Shown: in pieces, positions 1 through 9,301 of the stretch | Layout: each line of letters begins with the position of its first letter | How positions within the stretch are numbered: the first letter of the stretch is position 1 | NCBI GenBank assembly: GCA_964607865.1 | Contig: CAZSLZ010000006.1 | Location: 1 to 47,321 of the forward strand | DNA length: 47,321 nt | Reading direction: 5' to 3' | Source: CAZSLZ01 sp964607865 | GTDB lineage: Bacteria > Vulcanimicrobiota > JAJTBE01 > CAZSLZ01 | Program-made: the position numbers and the translations under genes | Notes under the pieces: model-generated | The model's input: only the letters and a program-made list of their open reading frames with translations | What the model was told of the DNA's origin: nothing | The model's database searches: none

Positions 1-1460
1 TCTGTTGTAATGTATTTGCCGCCGTTGTTTGATGAAAGATAGGGATTGGTAAACGACTGAGAGTTATATGTAAGGTTGGTGATGTCCAGGCTTCCCAGCG
101 CCATGCAGTTTTGCAGGTTCCAGAAATACAGGCTGTTTTTGCTGAGCCCATTGGCTTGATAGGAAGTCTGGTCATTGAGCTCTTCGTTTATAATGTAATT
201 GTTATCGGTCATATCCTGAACTAAAATGGTATAATAACTGGTGCTGCCAACATTATTATTGATCTGCCAGGTAAAATTGGGGGAGGTACTTACATTATCA
301 GCATTGGAGGATGGATTTTGCAGGGTAACCTGAAATCGGGGTAAAACTTCTGCATAAATTGTGGAACCCTGTTCCCCAATTCCTTCAGATGTGTAGGGCG
401 CAACGGAATAAGCATAACTTTTTCCAGGTGTTAAGCCATTGTCTTCGTCAAAAAACTCGGTGTTATTGTTGCCTGTGATTATCCCCCTGACTTCCTGGCC
501 AAAACTGTCAAGGCGCTCCCGATATACCACGTATCCGTCAGCATTTGGCACCTGATTCCATTCGACATAACCAAAAATATAGGTGTCAACAACTGTGGAT
601 TTAAAAATAAATTCTCCATCTCTGTGAGTCAATACGAATTTTCTTTCTATGGGAGTTTTTTCTTTCCGGGCTTTTTCTTTCATTGACCGATCAGGTGCTC
701 CAAAAGTAACCATCCTGTTTATTATATTTCCTGGGGCATCAATGGCAGGCGAAGAATCGGTTCCCCCAGTTGTGACTGGTATGTAAACATAAGTTCTGTT
801 GTTGTTCATATCATAAGTTGAAATATAAATATAGGTGTTGAAATTTGGGGGCAGGTTACTGGAAGAAACCTGAAAATTCAGATTGTTCTGGTTGCTGATT
901 GAAAAATCAGGGGTTTCTCTGGCAGCCATGTTACCCAGGTAAACGTTGGTTTGCCTTACAGGGCTTACAGTGGTTACATCCAGGGTTATGTTGGCAGTCC
1001 CCGACAGGTTTTCATCGAATTGAATTCCCTGAATTGTTATGTCAGGGGCTCCCAGGCTTAAACCCGGATCAAAAATTGGTGATAGGACAATGGGCAGGTT
1101 TGTGGGGGCGCCATTGGTGTATTTGTAAACCTTCACTCTTCCATAACCGGTTTTTTCAACTGAAATATTGTAAAAAACTCCTTCAGCCGGGTAGGTGTTG
1201 AATTCAAAATAACCATTGCTGTCAGTGCTTGCCGGCCCGAATGCAATGGAGCCATCCATATTCAGAACCGTTACCATGGCTGATTGCACCGGCGAGCCTG
1301 CTGCTTCTTCGGTAACATAACCGGCAATTTTCGTCGGTGTATCATCGCCATCGAAGATGATATCCAGAATGCCTCCATCCCCGCCTCCGCAACTTACCTG
1401 AAATAGTAATAAGCCAACAGCAGCCAATACAATTATAAATTTGAAAGAATTGTTTCTCAA
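1..1460 (-). CDS. Fibronectin-type/carboxypeptidase-regulatory lipoprotein (3' end beyond window)
   Basis: A minus-strand frame is open from 1460 to the left edge, so the C-terminus is missing (486 codons visible). I chose the TTG at 1460 because AAGGAG lies 7 bases upstream (1468-1473). The product starts with a hydrophobic signal segment (about residues 8-20) followed by Cys24 and a Gly-rich stretch. This looks like a lipoprotein signal, although Gln at -3 is not a classic lipobox residue. After it come a carboxypeptidase-regulatory-like beta-sandwich (about 40-120, containing a DSNGYFEF-type turn) and at least one fibronectin type III-like repeat (about 290-370). A second FN3-like unit is partly visible. 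It starts 14 bases after the methyltransferase stop and may be co-transcribed with it. It is probably a surface or periplasmic protein; its ligand is unknown. Confidence 0.72.
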   Translation of the reverse strand, partial: MRNNSFKFIIVLAAVGLLLFQVSCGGGDGGILDIIFDGDDTPTKIAGYVTEEAAGSPVQSAMVTVLNMDGSIAFGPASTDSNGYFEFNTYPAEGVFYNISVEKTGYGRVKVYKYTNGAPTNLPIVLSPIFDPGLSLGAPDITIQGIQFDENLSGTANITLDVTTVSPVRQTNVYLGNMAARETPDFSISNQNNLNFQVSSSNLPPNFNTYIYISTYDMNNNRTYVYIPVTTGGTDSSPAIDAPGNIINRMVTFGAPDRSMKEKARKEKTPIERKFVLTHRDGEFIFKSTVVDTYIFGYVEWNQVPNADGYVVYRERLDSFGQEVRGIITGNNNTEFFDEDNGLTPGKSYAYSVAPYTSEGIGEQGSTIYAEVLPRFQVTLQNPSSNADNVSTSPNFTWQINNNVGSTSYYTILVQDMTDNNYIINEELNDQTSYQANGLSKNSLYFWNLQNCMALGSLDITNLTYNSQSFTNPYLSSNNGGKYITT

Positions 1461-1474
1461 TTGTCGTCTCCTTT

Positions 1475-2311
1475 CTATGGTTTTCTAAAGACGAAAAGAC
1501 ATTCCACTCTTTCTTCCTGAACCGGTGGTTTGTGCGAGGAAAGATTCATATCCCACCATACCATAAAGGGGATCAGCTTTTCCCAGAAAGGGAGCAGGTC
1601 TTTAGAAAGAAATTTCTGCCAGAATTTATCTTTGGTGTGAACAAACTTTTGCCTGGCAAGTTCGAATCCCGCGGTTTGTGCAAGTTGAATTTCTTCTTCA
1701 GGAGTTCTTACCACCAGAAAAAATTGTTCACCAAAAAAATCATAAAATCGTTTCGTGGAAATTCTGTCAAAAATTATAACAATACCACCGGGAATTATAC
1801 TCCTGTATAGTTGCCTTAAAATTTGCCCAACTACCTGATCGTCGCCAATATGCTGAAATACCCAGGTGCAGGTTACGGCGTCATAAAAGTTCTTCTTCAA
1901 CTTGCAGGGTGGGGTGGGGGGGATTTTTTTAAATCTTACCTTTGTTTTTCCATAATCTTTTTTTCTTGCATATTTCAACATGTTTTTTGAAATATCAACA
2001 CCGGTAATTTCTTCTGCGCTGGTTTCCGCCAGAGCTTCTACCAGCCTGCCGTTTCCGCACCCGAAATCGAGAATTTTAGAACAGGTCGGCGGAAGTTGGG
2101 AAATAACAAGATTGTTGATCATAATGTCCAGGTATTTATTTCTGAATCCCTTATAATCATCGGGGCTGATAATCGCCCGTAACCCCCCGTGGTGCGCCCG
2201 GCGATCGAATATAGGTAATGTACTCTTTATGGATTTGGTTTCAACTTCGGTTATATTTCTTTTCAGGTTATTTTCTGTAAAATCCGGAAGAGTTTTTCTG
2301 AAATCCTGCAT
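1475..2311 (-). CDS. Class I SAM-dependent methyltransferase
   Basis: This 278-residue protein has the class I Rossmann methyltransferase signature: motif I around residues 80-88 (LDFGCGNGR) and motif II (ITGVDIS, 102-108), with an acidic residue to bind the SAM ribose. A later AVTCTWVFQHI segment resembles motif IV of ubiquinone/UbiE-like enzymes. About 75 residues precede the fold and contain no recognised domain, so the substrate cannot be read from the sequence. No clear Shine-Dalgarno sequence precedes the ATG at 2311, and the next in-frame ATG falls close to the catalytic fold, so the start is plausible but weakly supported. It lies just upstream of the lipoprotein gene and is divergent from the MerR-like gene. 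Confidence 0.8.
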   Translation of the reverse strand: MQDFRKTLPDFTENNLKRNITEVETKSIKSTLPIFDRRAHHGGLRAIISPDDYKGFRNKYLDIMINNLVISQLPPTCSKILDFGCGNGRLVEALAETSAEEITGVDISKNMLKYARKKDYGKTKVRFKKIPPTPPCKLKKNFYDAVTCTWVFQHIGDDQVVGQILRQLYRSIIPGGIVIIFDRISTKRFYDFFGEQFFLVVRTPEEEIQLAQTAGFELARQKFVHTKDKFWQKFLSKDLLPFWEKLIPFMVWWDMNLSSHKPPVQEERVECLFVFRKP

Positions 2312-2400
2312 AATGTAATGTTTGTCTGGTTTTTACCTTTTTTTGTTTTCTGGGTTATATATGTTTTTCTATCTTTAGATATTATCCTTTATTAATAATA

Positions 2401-2429
2401 TTGAAAAAGATTATAAGCTTGGTTATAAT
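2401..2429 (+). promoter_or_regulatory. Sigma-70-type promoter of the MerR-like gene
   Basis: TTGAAA (2401-2406), a 17-base spacer and a perfect TATAAT (2424-2429) point to the plus strand. The expected transcription start near 2436 gives a leader of about 30 bases before the regulator start at 2468. The site lies in the divergent region, so the regulator could also act on the methyltransferase gene. Confidence 0.75.
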
Positions 2430-2467
2430 GTAAACCAGTATATTAAATGAATTTTCAAGGAGTTTCT

Positions 2468-3298
2468 ATGGAACAGAAATTTAAAATTCTCATTGAAGAT
2501 AAGGTTGAAATTCCGTCTTGTTTCTTGAAAATGATTGAAGATGGCCATCTTGAAGTTTCAAAATTTAATTTTGAAAAAATTAACATCAATGAGACATTCA
2601 ATTCTGAAAACCCCCAAATGATTCTGTTGGGTTCAGATGGCAAGAATTGTGAAGATGTGCTTGGTTCTTTTAAACAATTGTTCGAGGCGGATATTCCATT
2701 AATTTACCTTAATGATGAAGGAAAAAAAGCAGAATGTTCTTTTGGGTTGCTCATAAAACCATTTTCTGAAGCTGATTTATGCTACGCGATGGGAGTTGCA
2801 TCAGGGGGAAAATTAGAGGAACATGGCTATAGGTTTCCAGTTTCAAACTGTTCTTTGAAAGACAGATACAATGAGGTTATCAAGGATGAATTTTTATTCA
2901 AACCCATTTACAGCATGAGAATGGCGTCAAAACTCACCGATGTGGAACCCAATCTTATAAGAATTTACGAAAAACAGGGCATGGTAAAGCCCTATCGGGA
3001 TCCGGGCAATAATTACCGTTATTTTACCCTTGACGAAATTAATTGGATTAACCGGATAAAGTATCTCATACACAAAAAAGGCCTTACCATTGAAAGCATT
3101 AAATGGATGCTGACCCTTGTTCCCTGCTGGGTAATGAACCAGTGCGGGCAACCGGACAAGGAAAAATGTATTTCTTATTCAGATACCAATATACCATGCT
3201 GGCTGGATGAAAAAAAGGATAAAAAATGCGGCAGTAAACATTGTTATAATTGTGTTACTTATGTAATGGCAAAAAGACATCCTAAGTTCAATTTCTAG
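2468..3298 (+). CDS. Pseudo-receiver / MerR-HTH / two-CW Cys-rich regulator
   Basis: I chose the ATG at 2468 because CAAGGAG sits 5 bases upstream; an in-frame ATG at 2447 lies ahead of that site. The 276-residue product has three parts. Residues 5-110 look like a response-regulator receiver fold: ILLGSDG at 52-58 occupies the beta-3 position with no phosphoacceptor Asp where expected, and KPF at 97-99 keeps the usual beta-5 Lys. Residues about 148-218 form a MerR-type winged helix (NLIRIYEKQGMVKPYRD, YRYFTLDEI). The C-terminus carries seven Cys (220, 226, 234, 244, 254, 259, 262) with two P-C-W motifs, as in two-CW modules. It is inferred to be a transcription regulator whose tail may bind metal, an Fe-S cluster or another redox signal. 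Its target is unknown; self-regulation or control of the divergent methyltransferase is possible. Confidence 0.8.
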   Translation: MEQKFKILIEDKVEIPSCFLKMIEDGHLEVSKFNFEKININETFNSENPQMILLGSDGKNCEDVLGSFKQLFEADIPLIYLNDEGKKAECSFGLLIKPFSEADLCYAMGVASGGKLEEHGYRFPVSNCSLKDRYNEVIKDEFLFKPIYSMRMASKLTDVEPNLIRIYEKQGMVKPYRDPGNNYRYFTLDEINWINRIKYLIHKKGLTIESIKWMLTLVPCWVMNQCGQPDKEKCISYSDTNIPCWLDEKKDKKCGSKHCYNCVTYVMAKRHPKFNF

Positions 3299-4935
3299 TT
3301 TATCTTCTCGCTGGCTGTTTTCATGACTTTTTCAAAATCTTCTTCATTCGTATCATATTTGGCGAATTCCACCATGGTACATAAATCGAAGCACTCTTTT
3401 AATTCCTGATAAGGCAACCGGTTCTTCTTTAAATAACTTATTAATTCATCATTGGTTATCTCTCTGTTTAAATTATGCCTGTGAGATAAATACAGCCTGA
3501 TGGCCCGGTTTGCGGTTGCGTAAGCCTCCCTGGCCTGGCCGGCTTCGAATAACTCCCGCGCTTTCTTCAAAAGCCTTCCTGCCTCTTCACGGTAATTCAG
3601 GGGTTTTTTCTTTTTTTCGCCTGTATTTTTGTCCATCTTTACCGGGGAGGATAGTTTTTTATATGTTAAATAACCCATAACAAGAATTAATACAGTTAAA
3701 GGAATCAACCACCAGAAGTTTCTTTCGGGTTTGTCAGGTTTCAATTCCTCCATTTCTACCTTGCTGATTTCTCCATCTTCATATTCCGCAGTTATTTCTC
3801 TGGTATCTCCTTCATCATTTTTAAATTCTACCCTGGCTTCAATTTTATCATCTTCTTTTTCAAATGTGGTGTTCTTTCTTTTGTAACCTTCTTTGTCTAA
3901 AATATCAGAGTACTTCTTAAATTCCTTATTATTATTTAATTTCTGTTGGAGTTTTTCTTTGTCTTCAGCAGTGAAACTTTCCAGCTTTTCAATTTCTCCT
4001 TCATTTACCTTGCCTTCCAGGGTGGCTTTGTCACCGTTTTTCTTTTCATATTCCATTTGAAATTCACCGGTGTTTTCATCTGAAGGGGTATAACTTTCTT
4101 CTTTCAGCTCGTAACCTTCTTTTGTGAGTTCTTCATGTTTTTTTTGGAAATTTTCATTCTTTGCCAGATTTTCCTGGAAATTTTTCTTCAACTTTTTCTG
4201 CTTTTCCATCTTTTTTTGAATTGATTCTTTCAGTGCCTGGCTGTCCTGGGGTATCTGGTTGTTCTGAAGGTTTTGTCCGGGTGTTCCTCCCGGTTGTGGG
4301 GGGGACATCCCCGGAGGCATCGTCGGCCTTTGTCCGCTGAACATTCGGTTCATTTGCTCCTGTTGCTCCCGCAACATTTCTTCCATTCGCTTATCCATTT
4401 CTTCCATACGCTGGAAAGGGTCTGAATTGAAAGGAGAACCCCCTCCAAAAGGATCATTGGTGTTATTGTCTGGCTGATAGGGCCTGGAAGTGGCGGAAAC
4501 TGGGTTCTTTTCGTTTTTAAAATCTGATTTGTTCTCAACGAAGTGAATCTTTATATTATCCAGTTTTACAGTTTTTCTGGCGCCGTCATTATAGGTATAT
4601 TCCATGTCAACGGAAAGAGTTACAGGGCTGTCCCAGGTTCCGAAGTTCAGGCTCAATGTGTTTTCGCCGTTTTTTGCTACCAGGTAAGTAGATTGAGTGT
4701 TGGAGCTTGAATAATACAGGCTTCCCTGTTTTACCTTCTGGGTTACCACATAGTTTAATGTGCCTTCCATGGGAATGCCGTAACTGTTTTTGACTGTGAG
4801 AGGAATTATTGCTTCTTCACTGGTGAGAAAATAATATTCCTGCTGATCCAGAGAAAAAGTAATATCTGCGGCAAAAGCCGGGGATATTTGAATAAGAAAA
4901 ATAACCAGGATTATAAATATCGACTTTTTTATCAT
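3295..4935 (-). CDS. BatD-like membrane-anchored protein of the MoxR/VWA operon
   Basis: The start at 4935 is favoured because its ATG overlaps the TGA of the VWA gene (ATGA) and follows AGAGGATA. It also gives a clean signal peptide (about residues 1-22, ending AFA). The 546-residue product has an N-terminal beta-rich extracytoplasmic domain of the type found in BatD-like proteins. This is followed by a Gln/Met/Pro-rich stretch with FxRMEEMDKRMEEM heptads, a long Lys/Glu-rich repeated region, one membrane helix (NFWWLIPLTVLILVMGY) and a cytosolic helical tail of about 100 residues (tetratricopeptide/DUF4129-like character). Function is inferred from the moxR-DUF58-VWA-batD layout: an envelope assembly or stress module. 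Sequence similarity to characterised BatD is weak by eye. Its TAG stop is interlocked with that of the convergent MerR-like gene (shared CTAG). Confidence 0.68.
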   Translation of the reverse strand: MIKKSIFIILVIFLIQISPAFAADITFSLDQQEYYFLTSEEAIIPLTVKNSYGIPMEGTLNYVVTQKVKQGSLYYSSSNTQSTYLVAKNGENTLSLNFGTWDSPVTLSVDMEYTYNDGARKTVKLDNIKIHFVENKSDFKNEKNPVSATSRPYQPDNNTNDPFGGGSPFNSDPFQRMEEMDKRMEEMLREQQEQMNRMFSGQRPTMPPGMSPPQPGGTPGQNLQNNQIPQDSQALKESIQKKMEKQKKLKKNFQENLAKNENFQKKHEELTKEGYELKEESYTPSDENTGEFQMEYEKKNGDKATLEGKVNEGEIEKLESFTAEDKEKLQQKLNNNKEFKKYSDILDKEGYKRKNTTFEKEDDKIEARVEFKNDEGDTREITAEYEDGEISKVEMEELKPDKPERNFWWLIPLTVLILVMGYLTYKKLSSPVKMDKNTGEKKKKPLNYREEAGRLLKKARELFEAGQAREAYATANRAIRLYLSHRHNLNREITNDELISYLKKNRLPYQELKECFDLCTMVEFAKYDTNEEDFEKVMKTASEKIN

Positions 4936-5885
4936 TGTATTATCCTCTTTCCTCCAAATCTCGCATATAGATAGATTAGAAATACCAGGGTTGCCCCCAG
5001 GAAAAACCAATCCTTGATATTGGTTCTTTCCTTTTCCCTTTCAATATCCTGGCTTATATTCTTATAGATATCATCCAGGGTGCTTTCGTTCACCGATTTA
5101 AAATATTTTCCTCCGGTTTCTGATGCAATATATTTCAGGGTGGTTTCGTCCAATTCGGCATACTGGGGACGGCCAAACCAATCGTAACCCAGAATCACAG
5201 GTTCATCAGACCCTAAACCTATGGTATAAACCTGAATGTTGTTATCTCTGGCATAACCCACAGCTTCCATTGGCGAAATAATCCCTGCATTATTCACTCC
5301 ATCACTGAGCAGAATTACTACTTTTTTCCTGTTGGGAATAGAAGTTGCCATCTCGATGCCCATACTGAGGCCGTCTCCTATAGCTGTGCTTCCTTCGCGT
5401 GGTTGTATGGTTTCCAGTTCATCCAGTACCCTATCTTTATAGGGTGACAGGTAGGCTGCTGTGGTGGCGCCGGTTTCAAAAATTACAATTCCCGCATGGT
5501 CTTTTGGTTTTAAAGACTTCAGAAGAACCCTTGCCGCTTTTTTCGAGGCTTCCAGCCGGTTTGGTTTGTAATCCTCTGCCATCATACTGCCCGACACGTC
5601 CATAACAAGCACTACATTTACCCCTTCTTTTGTCTGCATCAGGGGCAGGGTAGGGTTTGCAAACCCAATAATGATAAGGGCAAGAACCAGAAGGCAGAGA
5701 TAAAACAAATAATTGGTACGGCGAATCCCTGTCTTATCTCCCATGGCGGATTTCAAATACTCCAGGTTACTGAATTTAATTGCCGCCTTTTTTTTCTTTT
5801 TAAGAATATTGTTATACCAGATATAGATTATCGGCAGGACAAGTAAAAATAATAAAATTTTTGGTGTTTCAAATTGTAACATCAT
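4932..5885 (-). CDS. batA: BatA-like VWA-domain membrane protein
   Basis: This 317-residue protein has two N-terminal membrane helices (about 8-24 and 58-76), a von Willebrand factor A domain and a C-terminal helix (about 293-310). This is the BatA layout, in which the VWA domain faces the periplasm. The metal-ion-dependent adhesion site is intact: DVSGS at 96-100, with a later Thr (AIGDGL region) and Asp (LLSDGVNNAG). The start overlaps the DUF58 stop by four bases (ATGA), and its own stop overlaps the next start in the same way, so the genes are translationally coupled. In related operons MoxR ATPases act with VWA partners in a chaperone-like role; that role is inferred here. Confidence 0.85.
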   Translation of the reverse strand: MMLQFETPKILLFLLVLPIIYIWYNNILKKKKKAAIKFSNLEYLKSAMGDKTGIRRTNYLFYLCLLVLALIIIGFANPTLPLMQTKEGVNVVLVMDVSGSMMAEDYKPNRLEASKKAARVLLKSLKPKDHAGIVIFETGATTAAYLSPYKDRVLDELETIQPREGSTAIGDGLSMGIEMATSIPNRKKVVILLSDGVNNAGIISPMEAVGYARDNNIQVYTIGLGSDEPVILGYDWFGRPQYAELDETTLKYIASETGGKYFKSVNESTLDDIYKNISQDIEREKERTNIKDWFFLGATLVFLIYLYARFGGKRIIQ

Positions 5886-6760
5886 CTTACCAGCCTGGTT
5901 ATTCGTTTATTGAAGAATTTTTTTAAGGGAACTTCATAGGCCTGGTCAGTCATTATGTTTACCAGGTCAATTTTAGCCCGGTTTAAAGAAGTTCGAAGTT
6001 CATTTTCCTTTTCACTGATTATTTTTTGATAGTTACTTCTGAATTCAGGGTCGGAAGTATCTAACAATATTTGTTCTCCGGTTTCTTCGTCTTCGAGTTC
6101 TATAAGCCCTACGTCGGGTATTTCCAGTTCTCTGGGGTCGATTATCCGCAATGCGATAATATCATGTTTGTTTCTGAGAATTTTCAGGGGTTTTGAGAAA
6201 TCCTTATCATAAAAGTCGGAAATTATAAAAATGATGCTTCTTTTTTTTACTACCTTGGATACATGAATCAAAGCTGATTCAAGATCGGTTTTTGATGATA
6301 CAGGTTGGTAGCTTATCAACCGGCTCAGCATTTTTAATATATGTTTTTTTCCTTTTCGGGCGGGAATATAATGCTCCATGCTGTCAGTAAACATGAATAA
6401 CCCCACATTATCGTTGTTATGCATTGCGGCAAACATCAAACCGGCAATGACTTCCATCGCTTTGGTTTTTTTGGTGATTTCGCTGCCGAAACTGGAAGAA
6501 GCTGAAATGTCAAATGCGAAATAAACCCTCAAATCACGTTCTTCTATGAATTCCTTTATGTAAGGATGATTAAACCGGGCGGTTACTTTCCAGTCAATGG
6601 CGCGGACATCGTCTCCGGGGCGGTATTCCCGGATGTCGGAAAACTCTATTCCCTGGCCCTTGAACACCGAATGATAATTACCCGTTATCAACCCTTCTAC
6701 CAGATGACGGGTGGTGATCTCAAGTTTTTTTACTTTTTTTATAATCTCTTTGGTTTCCAT
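5882..6760 (-). CDS. DUF58 family protein
   Basis: A DUF58 protein of the MoxR-associated type. I favour the ATG at 6760 (292 residues) over the one at 6799 because a GAGGT site lies 5 bases before it and the family normally begins with a K-K-x-x-x-LE-I-T-T-R-x-LVEG segment, which then falls at the N-terminus. The diagnostic stretch SVFKGQGIEFSDIREYRPGD followed by DVRAIDWKVTARF is present. The later portion has a VWA-like fold (AFDISASSSFGS; IFIISDFYD). It sits between moxR and the VWA gene, 16 bases downstream of moxR. It is probably cytosolic and works as an adaptor of the MoxR system. Confidence 0.88.
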   Translation of the reverse strand: METKEIIKKVKKLEITTRHLVEGLITGNYHSVFKGQGIEFSDIREYRPGDDVRAIDWKVTARFNHPYIKEFIEERDLRVYFAFDISASSSFGSEITKKTKAMEVIAGLMFAAMHNNDNVGLFMFTDSMEHYIPARKGKKHILKMLSRLISYQPVSSKTDLESALIHVSKVVKKRSIIFIISDFYDKDFSKPLKILRNKHDIIALRIIDPRELEIPDVGLIELEDEETGEQILLDTSDPEFRSNYQKIISEKENELRTSLNRAKIDLVNIMTDQAYEVPLKKFFNKRITRLVR

Positions 6761-6776
6761 TTCAACCTCATATAAA

Positions 6777-7763
6777 TCAGGGAACCTTGATTTTATCAAG
6801 AATGTTGGTTATCAGCTGATCTGTGGTAATGTCCTCGGCCTCAGCTTCATAACTTAAAATAATTCTATGCCTTAAAACCCCATGAGCCACAGCTTTTATA
6901 TCCTGGGGAACTACATAACCCCTGCCGTTTAATATTGCATAAGCTTTTGCTCCCAGGATAAGCCACAGTGAGGCTCTGGGTGATGCCCCGTATTCAACAT
7001 AATCTTCAAGGTTAATGTTGTATCGGGAAGGGTTTCGGGTGGAATCTATAATTTCAGCTACATATTCCTTAATTTTTTCATCGGCATAAACCGATCTGTT
7101 AAAGGACTGGATCTCAAGAATCCTGGGGGTATCAATAACCGGTTTAATGGTTATTGTTTCTTCTCCGGTAAACCTGTTCATTATGATTATTTCTTCTTCC
7201 CTGTTGGGATAATCGATAAGCACCTTGAACATGAACCTGTCAACCTGGGCTTCAGGGAGTTTGTATGTGCCTTCTGATTCAATGGGGTTCTGTGTGGCAA
7301 GCACAAAGAAGGGTTTTTCCAGGGGATAGGTTTCACCCTGGATACTTACCTGTCTTTCCTGCATTGCTTCCAGTAATGCAGACTGCACCTTTGCCGGCGC
7401 CCGGTTGATTTCGTCGGCAAGGACAAAATTTGAAAAAATCGGCCCTTTCAATGTCTGAAATGTTGAACTTTTATGTTCGTAAATTTTTGTGCCGGTGATA
7501 TCAGCAGGAAGAAGATCGGGGGTGAACTGAATTCTTACAAAACTGCAATTGATGCAATCGGCAAGGGTTTTAATCATCAGGGTTTTTGCCAGGCCTGGCA
7601 CGCCTTCCAGAAATATATGCCCATTGGCGATAAGAGCAATAATCAGTTTTTCCATGGCGTTTTCCTGGCCCACAACCACCTTGTGAACTTCATTTTTTAA
7701 ATCTTCAAGAATGCCTGCATAGACCTCGGCCTGTTGGTTCAGTTTCTTTATTTCCTCGTTCAT
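6777..7763 (-). CDS. moxR: MoxR-family AAA+ ATPase
   Basis: A full-length AAA+ ATPase of 328 residues. Walker A is GVPGLAKT (54-61) and Walker B is LADEIN (115-120), followed by the MoxR-typical RAPAKVQSALLEAMQE. The sensor-1 region (FVLATQNPIESEGTYKLPEAQVDRF) and the lid domain (GASPRASLWL) are intact. The ATG at 7763 follows GGAG at a suitable distance. It is the first gene of the moxR-DUF58-batA-batD-like operon. The family acts as a molecular chaperone that, with VWA partners, inserts cofactors or assembles enzymes or envelope complexes. The client is not evident here. Confidence 0.93.
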   Translation of the reverse strand: MNEEIKKLNQQAEVYAGILEDLKNEVHKVVVGQENAMEKLIIALIANGHIFLEGVPGLAKTLMIKTLADCINCSFVRIQFTPDLLPADITGTKIYEHKSSTFQTLKGPIFSNFVLADEINRAPAKVQSALLEAMQERQVSIQGETYPLEKPFFVLATQNPIESEGTYKLPEAQVDRFMFKVLIDYPNREEEIIIMNRFTGEETITIKPVIDTPRILEIQSFNRSVYADEKIKEYVAEIIDSTRNPSRYNINLEDYVEYGASPRASLWLILGAKAYAILNGRGYVVPQDIKAVAHGVLRHRIILSYEAEAEDITTDQLITNILDKIKVP

Positions 7764-7916
7764 GATAAACTCCGTAATATATATTTTGGGCAGATTTTAC
7801 CATAATAAAAGCAAATTTTCAACTGTCAAAATCAATCTGAATTATACCTTTAAACCTGGCTTGAATGATCTGTCGGTTTTAAAAGCAATTATTTTCATTT
7901 GTAAGTTTATTTTTTT

Positions 7917-7949
7917 AAAAAAACAACTCAACCGCAAGTTGAGTTGTTT
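7917..7949 (-). terminator. Rho-independent terminator after the permease gene
   Basis: Read on the minus strand, a perfect 12-bp stem (AAACAACTCAAC paired with GTTGAGTTGTTT) with a 5-base loop is followed by four more U, giving a run of seven U. It lies 37 bases past the permease stop codon at 7987. The remaining 220-base gap to moxR shows no other feature. Confidence 0.85.
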
Positions 7950-7986
7950 GAGCAAAAATCCACTATTGGTTGATTTTGTAAAAGTT

Positions 7987-9192
7987 TTAAGCGAAGAAAC
8001 TTCCGTAAACTAAACCCGCCAAGGTTGACATTATTATTACCAGTAAAAGATATACAGCTGTCTTTTTGGTTCCTATAACTCTTTGTATCACCAATATATT
8101 GGGCAGGGAGAGAGCAGGGCCTGCCAGAAGCAGCGCCAGCGCCGGGCCTTTTGCCATGCCCGCGCCTAATAAAACCTGCAGTATAGGTACCTCGGTCAAG
8201 GTGGCGAAATATACCAGGGCCCCCATGAATGAAGCTAAGAAGTTGGACTTCAATGAATTATCGCCTACCACGTTCATAACCATTTCCCTGGGTATGATGC
8301 CTCCCAGCTGTTTGGGGACTCCAAACAGGAAACCTGAAATGAGTACGCCCCAGAATAAAAGGGGAAGAATCATTTTGGCAAAATTCCAGGTTTCAGCTCC
8401 CCATTCCTTGACTTCCTTTCTGGAAAACCACAATACCAGCGAAACAATCAGTATTATGGCAGAAGCTATCAGCAAATACCACTGAAATTTGTAAATTATC
8501 ATGGAGAATCCCACCAGGGCATTCTGGGCAGCTCCGCTGATGGCAGGGTTGGGTTCGGGCCATTTGGCAAAAATGATAATGCCCACCAGTGAAAGGAAAA
8601 ACAACCCGTATTGCCACCATTTCTTATTGTCTTCCTCCAGGGGGACATCGGTGATGGTTCCCCGGCGTTCCTGCTCTTCCTGCTTAAACAACAATTGCAT
8701 AATAAGCCCTATGACTACAGCGAACCCCACCGCGCCCACGAACCGGGCAATACCCAGTTCAGGGCCCAGTATACGCGCGGTTATTACTATCGCAAGAACA
8801 TTAATGGCAGGGCCGGAATAAAGAAAAGAAATGGCGGGGCCCAGGCCGGCTCCCCGTTTATAAATGCCGGCAAATATGGGTATAACTGTACAGGAACAGG
8901 CAGTGAGAACCGTTCCTGCCAAAGAAGCTACCGAATAGGCAATCCATTTCTTTGAATCGCCACCAAGGTATTTCAAGATAGCTGCCTTGTTAACAAAAAC
9001 ATTAATTGCCCCGGCAAGAAAAAACGCCGGAATGAACCCCAGGGGTATTGCGTTCTGGGCAAATTTGTTCAGGAACATGAACGATTGGATAATCGATTTT
9101 TTAAACCTGTCATTCTGGATAGGCATAAAAATAATTGCCAGAAAAACTACCAGAAAAAATATAAAAGTTTTTAGCTCTTTTTTGTCTTTCAT
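7987..9192 (-). CDS. ArsP/DUF318-family permease
   Basis: A polytopic membrane protein of 401 residues with about ten hydrophobic segments. The family hallmark is TVLTACSCTVIPIFAGIYKRGAG followed by AISFLYSGPAINV in the first half, and its echo GALVYFATLTEVP and GPALALLLAGPALSLPN in the second half. This is the DUF318/ArsP permease pattern of two inverted halves. The ATG at 9192 is chosen because GGAGG lies 8 bases upstream; the ATG at 9207 overlaps that site. Characterised relatives export organoarsenicals, but many members have unknown cargo and no ars genes lie nearby, so the substrate is open. It appears monocistronic, ending in a strong terminator. Confidence 0.85.
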   Translation of the reverse strand: MKDKKELKTFIFFLVVFLAIIFMPIQNDRFKKSIIQSFMFLNKFAQNAIPLGFIPAFFLAGAINVFVNKAAILKYLGGDSKKWIAYSVASLAGTVLTACSCTVIPIFAGIYKRGAGLGPAISFLYSGPAINVLAIVITARILGPELGIARFVGAVGFAVVIGLIMQLLFKQEEQERRGTITDVPLEEDNKKWWQYGLFFLSLVGIIIFAKWPEPNPAISGAAQNALVGFSMIIYKFQWYLLIASAIILIVSLVLWFSRKEVKEWGAETWNFAKMILPLLFWGVLISGFLFGVPKQLGGIIPREMVMNVVGDNSLKSNFLASFMGALVYFATLTEVPILQVLLGAGMAKGPALALLLAGPALSLPNILVIQRVIGTKKTAVYLLLVIIMSTLAGLVYGSFFA

Positions 9193-9301
9193 AAGTAAAG
9201 CCTCCAAAAATTACTACAATACAATAATTTACTGTTTAATAAAAAATACCTCTTTGAAAAGAGAAGAAACGTGAAAATAATTAAAAACTCCATAATAATT
9301 T

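Noticed and set aside
899..1201. A 100-codon plus-strand frame inside the lipoprotein gene.
   Set aside because: It lies opposite a strongly supported minus-strand gene and shows no ribosome site or domain. The same holds for the other opposite-strand frames within bamA, skp, uvrA and the 634-aa gene.
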